This document shows, piece after piece, positions 58,346 through 64,000 of a DNA stretch of 64,000 nt (position 1 is the first letter of the stretch; each line of letters begins with the position of its first letter). The stretch comes from Phalacrocorax aristotelis. Taxonomy: Eukaryota; Chordata; Aves; Suliformes; Phalacrocoracidae. The notes below the pieces were generated by a model, which was given only the letters and a program-made list of their open reading frames with translations, did not search any database and was not told the DNA's origin. The stretch is from assembly GCF_949628215.1 (NCBI RefSeq), contig NC_134279.1, positions 84,067,517 through 84,131,516 on the forward strand. The letters run 5' to 3'. The translations under genes were made by a program, and so were the position numbers.

Positions 58346-60124
58346 CGTCCGGGACCGGCGACGGTCCCGAGCGCCGGAGCTGGGGAGGGAACGGGCAGGG
58401 TTAGGCAGGGGCAGGCAGAGCCTCGGAGGGCAGCCGCTGCCTCGGGCCGACTCCCGGTGACGGACCGAGCACCACGGACGCGACGACACCGCACAACTGC
58501 GACTCCGGCGTTGCTCCGGCACAGACCTGCCGGGGAGGAGCCTGCCTGCAGCTCAGGGGCCTCAGGCAGCCCGGCTTTGGGCAGCAGTGGGCAGCACGCC
58601 AGGGCCTGTGCCCTGCGCTACCCCAAGGCATGGTGGGCACAGGACGGGCAGCCCCTCTGCCCGCTCCGCCACGAGCCCGCGGCGTGACTGCCGGCACTTG
58701 GCGATGCAGCCAGCCCCTGCCTGGGAAAGGGAGGATTCACACGCCAGCAGAGCGGTCGGGACACAACCGTCGCGTCTCCCAGCCATCAGCCCTGAGCAGA
58801 GAGCGCCCCATGCCTCAGTTTCCCCACATCCCACTCCCCACAAAGGCTCTGGCAGCCGCCACACTGAGCCCCAAGCCAGGGAAGCCTTACAGGCTGTCAG
58901 CGTGAACCCCAAAACCTAGACCACCCCCACAAGCCCCTTTCCCCCGGCCTGCCAGCACCCTCCCATGGGAAGAGATGCTCTCTATGGTGCAGCTGACCTG
59001 CATCCCCAAGGCTGCACTTCCCTGGCAGCCCACAGGATAACCAGGGGCCCCCCACCAGCACCCCCAGACCCAGGGTGGGCACTGCCCCTGCACCGAGGCG
59101 GGGGGGACCACCACCCCAAGGACACCTGTGATGGAAGCAGAGGCTCAAACCTTCTCCCTGGGGCTCAGCCAGCCCTGTTGCCCCACAGGAGCCCAAACAC
59201 AGGGTGTCCCACTGCCGGGCACCCGAGGAATCCAGCAGCAGGAGGCAGGTGCCCAAAAGAGCCCCGTCAGCAGCCTGGCCTGCTGAGCACAGGGAAACGC
59301 ACGGAAAAATCATCAACAGCATCAAAACAAGATTAAAAAAAGCAGAGCTGAAAGGGCGGGGAGCCTCTCCAACGGCTGGGGTGGGGGGAGGCAAACCCTC
59401 GCCACGGCCCCCGTGGTGCTGCTGCCCGAAAAACCAGATGATCCAGCCGGGATGGAAAAAGCCCAGGATCTGGGGATGCTTTAAGAGACATGCCTGGGGA
59501 CACAGAAAGGCGTCCGTGGGCAGCGAGGAGAGCCCGAGACAGGACACAGCTCCACAGAAGGGCTTGGGGAGGGGGGGTCTTGGGGACCAGGGTGGGCACG
59601 GCACCTGCACTTGCAGCAGGGGCGAATGTGGGGCCCACGGGCTCCCTGTGCCCTTGGGGGGTGAGGGGTGTCAAGACCCCCCCAGCCACAGCCCCAGGGC
59701 AGTGAGCACTCAAGGGACCCCACTGATGTCCCCAGCGCTCAGCCCGTTCCCGGGGCGTCCCCGGCACCCCGAGGGAGTAAGGAGGCAGTGGAGCTGACGC
59801 ACACCTCCCCGCCCCAGGTGGCCCCAATCTGCCTCCGCCATCACCAGCATGGCCCCAGCCCCCGTCACGCGTGGGTGTGGGTATCCCCCCCCGCCTCCAC
59901 CGCGTCTTCACATACGCCCCCCCCCGCACCTTTTCAGCCCCGGTGTTGCAAGAAGGGGCGCTTATGGGACCCCGCCCTCAGTGTTCCCTTCCGCACAATG
60001 GGTCAGCATGCTGCCCCATCGCACGGGGTGACCGGGGACCTACAGCGGGTTGTGGCGGCAGGGGGGCAATGCGGGGAGGGGGGCAATGCGGGGAGGGGGA
60101 GCCCGGGGTGTCCCTCCCCGACCC

Positions 60125-60175
60125 CGCTGTCCCTGTCCCCGTCCCCGTCCCCGTCCCCGTCCCCGCTGTCCCCGT
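60125..60175. repeat. CCCCGT hexanucleotide repeat
   Basis: TCCCTGTCCCCGTCCCCGTC and onward, about six units, just downstream of the presumed ADISSP first exon. A related CATCCC repeat lies at about 60,920-61,060. Confidence 0.85.
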
Positions 60176-60190
60176 CCCCCCCTCACTCAC

Positions 60191-60500
60191 CCGCGGCGCG
60201 TCCCGGCCGCCGCCGCTCTCCCCGCTTCCCACTACCGGGACACGCCCCCCTCCGTCCCATTGGCCGCGACACACCCTCCGCCCTTCCCATTGGTCTGTCC
60301 CCCTCGGCGGTCGCGCCCCCCGCATACCCCCATCACCACGCCCACTGGCTGCGGCGCCGCGGTGGGTTGGGTCGTTTCCAAGGGGCGGGACTGTCGCTAA
60401 GGGGCGCGGCGACAGGCTGGGGCGGCCAATAGGAGGAGGGAGCGCCATGTGTGGGCGGTGCGGCCCCGCCCCGTCCGCCGGGGCGATGCGGTTGCCATGG
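60191..60500 (-). promoter_or_regulatory. ADISSP: CpG-rich ADISSP promoter with CCAAT boxes
   Basis: Dense CpG. Minus-strand CCAAT boxes are complementary to 60259-60263 and 60289-60293, exactly 30 bp apart. A plus-strand CCAAT lies at 60426-60430 and a GC box GGGGCGGGAC at about 60,382. The donor CGCGG|GTGAGT at 60191/60190 fits a non-coding first exon of ADISSP spliced to 58379. A plus-strand transcript from the same island is possible but unseen. Confidence 0.6.
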
Positions 60501-62047
60501 CAACCTGCCATTGCTTGATAATTTGCGCTCCTCAGACCCCAGATTTCCGAGCCCGATCGCTGCGACCCCCGGGGTTGGGCCGGAGCCTCCCGGCGCCGCT
60601 CGGAGGCAAAACAGTGGGGGAAACAGCTGGGAAAGCCACAGTGACCAAAAAACTCATTTTCAGGTTATTAAAAAAAAAAAAATCCAAACCCCACGGCCAA
60701 AAGTGGGGGAGGCAGGTCCGTCCCCTGGAGCGGGGCCGTGCCCATGGAAGGGGCAATGCCTCGGTGTGCGGGGCTCCTCTGCCGCACGGCCGCATCAGCT
60801 CGGCTCTACCGGCGTCTCCCACAGGAGATTCCCGGCTCTCCCAGGGCCGTCAGGGAGGCTGGAGGGCGGTTGGGCAGTGGGCTGGGGCCCACACGTGGTG
60901 GCTGGGCAGGGCTGGCTCAGCCCATCCCACCCCCATCCTGTCCCATTCCATCGCCGTCCCATCCCCATCCCACCCCCATCCCCATCCCATCCCCATCGCC
61001 ATCCCACCACCATCCCACCCCCATCCCCATCCCATCACCATCCCCATCCCAACCCATCCCCTGGAGCCAATCCCTGAGAATCCGGACAGCCAACATCCAC
61101 CACCCCTGGCCTGGATGAGCTCCCAGCACGTCCCTTCTCCGGTGGGACGGAGCGCTGGGAACGGCCACGTCCCACCAAGGGGATGGCAAGGCCCCGGCAG
61201 GGGCTCACCGAGGGCCGGGAATGCAGCTGGGATGCGTCCCTGCCAGGAAAATGCCGCCACTTCCCTTCCAAAGAGCACATCCGCCTGCTGGGAACAACGT
61301 GGGGGGAGGCAGCGGCACCCCCCATGCGGCCGAGAGCCATCCCAGTGGGAAGCAGGGTCAGCCCCGGCAGGCAGGTGGCTCTGTGAGCAGGCAGGGCCGG
61401 GGAGCGCAGGGATCAGGGACACAGCCCACCCTGGGGACTAATCTGTGTGTCCCCCCCTTCCCGCAGCTCCCCCTCCAGCTTTGGCGGCAGCCTCCAGATG
61501 CCGGAACGCTTAAAAACTCCGGGGCTTCGTTCCCAGGGAGCCGACGGAGCCCCAGCTGCGCCCTCGCCTCCGGCACGCGTGACACGGCGCATGGCTCGGC
61601 CCCTCCGATGAACAAACAACAGGGTTTTTACCCTAAACAGGCGGCAGGTGACCCCGGCGCAGGGATGGTTGTGCCCAGAGCCACCCCCAGGCATCTCCCC
61701 ACCGCTGGGAAGCTCCGGCACCGGCGGGATACGAGCGGAGGAGCCGCGGCAGGGCTGCCTGCGCTGTTGGTGTGTGTGGCAGGCAGTGCCAGGCTGAGCC
61801 CCGGCGCTGCTCCCCAGCCGCCCCGCCAGCAGGTCGGCGTGCCGAGGCATGGGTTTTCTCAGAGATTATAAAAAACAAATGGTTTTAGATAAAGGATTAA
61901 ATCCCAGCCTCCGCTCACGTATGGCCCAGGCCGATTAATCCGACTGCCCTCTGACACTGCACAGGAGATAAACACTACCAGGCTGGGGCAGGCAGGACCC
62001 CCACAGCGACACAGCCTTGGGGAGGTCCCCAAGCGATATCCCGGCTT
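60501..62047. other. Intergenic stretch between ADISSP and SPEF1
   Basis: About 1.5 kb without a recognisable exon. It contains an A13 run at about 60,668, the diverged CATCCC repeat at about 60,920-61,060, and an AT-rich patch at 61,865-61,910. It presumably holds sequence past the SPEF1 3' end and the ADISSP upstream region. Confidence 0.6.
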
Positions 62048-62053
62048 TTTAAT
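62048..62053 (-). terminator. SPEF1: Probable SPEF1 poly(A) signal ATTAAA
   Basis: ATTAAA on the minus strand about 120 nt past the SPEF1 stop codon, in an AT-rich context. It is the commonest variant signal. Confidence 0.45.
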
Positions 62054-62172
62054 TAAACTCAAGGCACTGGGATGGCTCTTTCAGCTCAGGAGAAGCTCCC
62101 ATGGGAGGGAGACGTAGGGCAGGCGGTGGGGGGCAGCAGTGGGTGAGGGGCTGCGGGTGGGCGAGGGTCCGC

Positions 62173-62280
62173 TCACCGCTGTTGGCGCTGGGCTTCCTGC
62201 AGACGCCGGCTGAGGTCGTCTATCCGCATGTTCTTGAGGTGCAGCAGCTGCTCCAACCTCCCCACCTTCAGCTGCAGGAT
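62173..62280 (-). CDS. SPEF1: SPEF1 last coding exon
   Basis: 35 codons and TGA (62173-62175). Encodes the coiled-coil end ILQLKVGRLEQLLHLKNMRI and DDLSRRLQEAQRQQR. Acceptor TGCTCAG. Confidence 0.92.
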   Translation of the reverse strand: MLQLKVGRLEQLLHLKNMRIDDLSRRLQEAQRQQR

Positions 62281-63206
62281 CTGAGCAGAGACCCCGACAC
62301 CCCTTTAGCTTGGGTTTTTGGGGGGTGGGAGGCACATCCATACAACCCAGCCAGGCCCAGCAGTGAGGGGGGGGGCACAGGGAGGACGGGGGGCTCAGGG
62401 CCCCGCTGAGGTGGCTGCTGGTGTCACAGAGCAGCATCAGGCATCTTTAACCACAGGGGAAACTGAGGCAGGTGACACCAGCGCCAGATTTGGGGTCTTT
62501 ATTCCTGCTCCCACAACCTGCATCGAGCAAATGCTCCCCCAAAACACAGCCCGGGAGCCCCAGCTCCCCACCAGGACCTGGTGACAACTCTTCCCACCCG
62601 AGAAGCCTCACAACATTCCTTCCCCTCTTTCAAAATTTTACATCTTAGGAGATGTTTTCCAGCAGAAAAGCCCCGTTTTTAGGCAAGACAGAGACACTGC
62701 CCTGGCTCAGTGCTGAATAAAGCTCTGTTTCAAAAATCACCCACTGCCCAGGGTGGAATAAGGGATGCCCGGAGCCTGGTCTGCAGCTCTGGGACAGCCC
62801 AGGGGCCACGGCAAGCGTGTGCGGAGGCTCTGCGCAGCCGCGATGCCTGTTCCGCATCACCCGTCGTTACTGCGGGCTGGACCAGAACGGATGAGGAACG
62901 GGAACATTTGGGAATCACGGATTGACGTGGCTGCAGGGACTGAACCGCACCTCGGGGCCGTGCTGAGCTATCGCTGCCTTTCTAGCCCGGGTTGAGCAGA
63001 TCTTTTAGGAGCCCAGCACTGCCGGGGAGCAGCCAGAGCTGCTCGGTGCTGCCACAGGGACGGTGTTGGCTGGGGCGATGGAGGGTGGGCTCACCTGGAT
63101 GGTCTCCTGCGCCAGGAGCAGAGCCTGATCCCTTTCCAACAGCTGCAGGGAGCCGGCGCCATCCCCCAGGGGAGGTTGGACACAGCTGCGGAGGCTCTTC
63201 TTCACC
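62173..63206 (-). CDS. SPEF1: Sperm flagellar protein 1 (CLAMP), C-terminal two exons
   Basis: SPEF1 bundles microtubules in motile cilia and flagella and in epithelial cells. It has an N-terminal CH domain and a C-terminal coiled coil. Only the C-terminal exons are in the window, 63095-63206 and 62173-62280, joined in phase 0, encoding 72 residues and TGA. ERDQALLLAQETIQ followed by ILQLKVGRLEQLLHLKNMRI and DDLSRRLQEAQRQQR matches the end of vertebrate SPEF1, including the heptad leucines of the coiled coil. The 5' exons, with the CH domain, must lie right of the window beyond the CR1. Position and strand next to ADISSP are those of human. Confidence 0.9.
63095..63206 (-). CDS. SPEF1: SPEF1 penultimate coding exon
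   Basis: 37 codons after one carried-over base: VKKSLRSCVQPPLGDGAGSL, variable, then the conserved QLLERDQALLLAQETIQ. Acceptor CGTCCAG at 63207, donor CAG|GTGAGC. The acceptor choice is less certain than the donor because the start is poorly conserved. Confidence 0.8.
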
Positions 63207-63400
63207 CTGGACGGGGAATGGAAACACCGGGACAATGACTGACCCCTCCTGCAGCATTGCTCGCAGCCCACAGAGCCAGACAGGCTGCGGGGCTCAAGCG
63301 CACACCTGGCTCCTCCATGTCCTGCGCCACACATGCTTCCCCTGTGGCACAGGGCTCCCTCGGCCCCCGTGGAGACCCCTTCCCTCAAGGACCCCCCCAA

Positions 63401-64000
63401 GAATCACAGCATCCCAGAGTGGCGGGGGTCGGAAGGGCCCTCTGGAGCTCATCCCGTCCCACCCCTGCGTGAGCAGGCACACCCAGAGCAGGGGCACAGG
63501 GCCGCGTCCAGGCGGGGGGTGAATGTCTCCAGGGAAGGGACCCCACAGCCTCTCTGGGCAGCCTGTGCCCCTGCTCTGGCACCTGCACAGGGAAGGGGTT
63601 TGTCCTCATGTTCAGGTGGAACTTCCCGTGTTCCAGCTTGTGCCCGTGGCCCCTTGGCCTGGCGTTGGGCACCACTGAAAAGAGCCCGGCCCATCCCCCT
63701 GACACCCGCCCTTCAGATATTTATAGGCATTGATGAGATCCCCCCTCAGCCTCCTCTGCTCCAGGCTGAACAAGCCCAGGTCTCTCAGCCTTTCCTCCCA
63801 AGGGAGATGCTCCAGCCCCTGACCATCTCCGTAGCTCTCCCCTGGACTCTCTCCAGCAGTTCCCTGCCCTTCTTGAACTGGGGGCCCAGAACCGGACGCA
63901 GCACCCCAGATGTTGCCTCACTGGGGCAAAGCAGGGGGGGAGGAGAACCTCCCTCGCCCTGCTGGCCACACTCCTTTCCATGCCCCCCAGGGCACCGCTG
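63401..64000 (-). mobile_element. CR1 LINE fragment (copy B), continues past the window
   Basis: Antisense CR1 starting GAATCACAGCATCCCAGAGT. By eye it matches the copy at 17,305-17,905 over the whole 600 bp, with scattered substitutions and small indels. Probably in a SPEF1 intron. Confidence 0.93.

Noticed and set aside
43540-60685. A-runs followed by TCCAAA at 43.55 and 60.67 kb as retrogene or SINE tails
   Set aside because: No target-site duplications, no upstream retrotransposed body and no shared flank beyond a few bases.
62496-62501. Minus-strand AATAAA as the SPEF1 poly(A) signal
   Set aside because: It lies in the intron between the last two coding exons, upstream of the stop codon. 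Its use would truncate the coiled coil.
1-64000. CRISPR arrays, tRNA or rRNA genes, bacterial or phage systems
   Set aside because: The sequence is clearly vertebrate with spliced genes and CR1 repeats. The tandem arrays lack alternating unique spacers, and I recognised no tRNA or rRNA sequence.

Overview
The window is vertebrate nuclear DNA, almost certainly from a bird. Coding exons are short and split by GT-AG introns. The only recognisable interspersed repeats are CR1 LINE fragments with the avian 3' end (ATTCTATG-type tail), and the GC content is that of a bird microchromosome or subtelomere. Four protein genes can be read, in the order and orientation I recall for human 20p13: SIGLEC1 (minus), HSPA12B (plus), ADISSP/C20orf27 (minus) and SPEF1 (minus). 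Gene names rest on remembered family sequences; no database was searched.

Region 1 (1-14,436, minus): the 5' two thirds of SIGLEC1 (sialoadhesin/CD169). I resolve 14 coding exons: a signal-peptide exon, the sialic-acid-binding V-set exon, and 12 C2-type Ig exons, all joined in phase 1. They give 1,251 codons without a stop. The last Ig domains, membrane segment and tail lie beyond the left edge. Introns hold a 640-bp (GGGAA)n polypurine tract, CR1 pieces and a 200-N assembly gap that removes no exon.

Region 2 (14,437-34,581): a 20-kb interval with no recognisable conserved gene between the divergent SIGLEC1 and HSPA12B. It holds two CR1 elements, AT-rich islands, a 15-bp repeat, a 288-bp array of a 9-bp unit, an isolated TATA box, a probable untranslated first exon of HSPA12B ending at 31,604, and a stretch at 29.84-30.38 kb that looks like the 3' end of an unidentified plus-strand transcript.

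Region 3 (34,582-46,472, plus): the complete HSPA12B coding sequence in 12 coding exons, 682 residues, an atypical Hsp70-family ATPase of endothelium. Region 4 (about 47.4-60.2 kb, minus): complete ADISSP, 5 coding exons and 174 residues, converging tail-to-tail on HSPA12B and starting from a CpG-rich promoter with CCAAT boxes near 60.2-60.45 kb. Region 5 (62,048-63,206, minus): the last two coding exons of SPEF1, a ciliary microtubule protein. The final 600 bp are another CR1 copy.

The genes are not an operon and share no pathway: macrophage sialic-acid recognition, endothelial chaperone-like signalling, an adipose-secreted factor and axoneme structure. What links them is conserved synteny.
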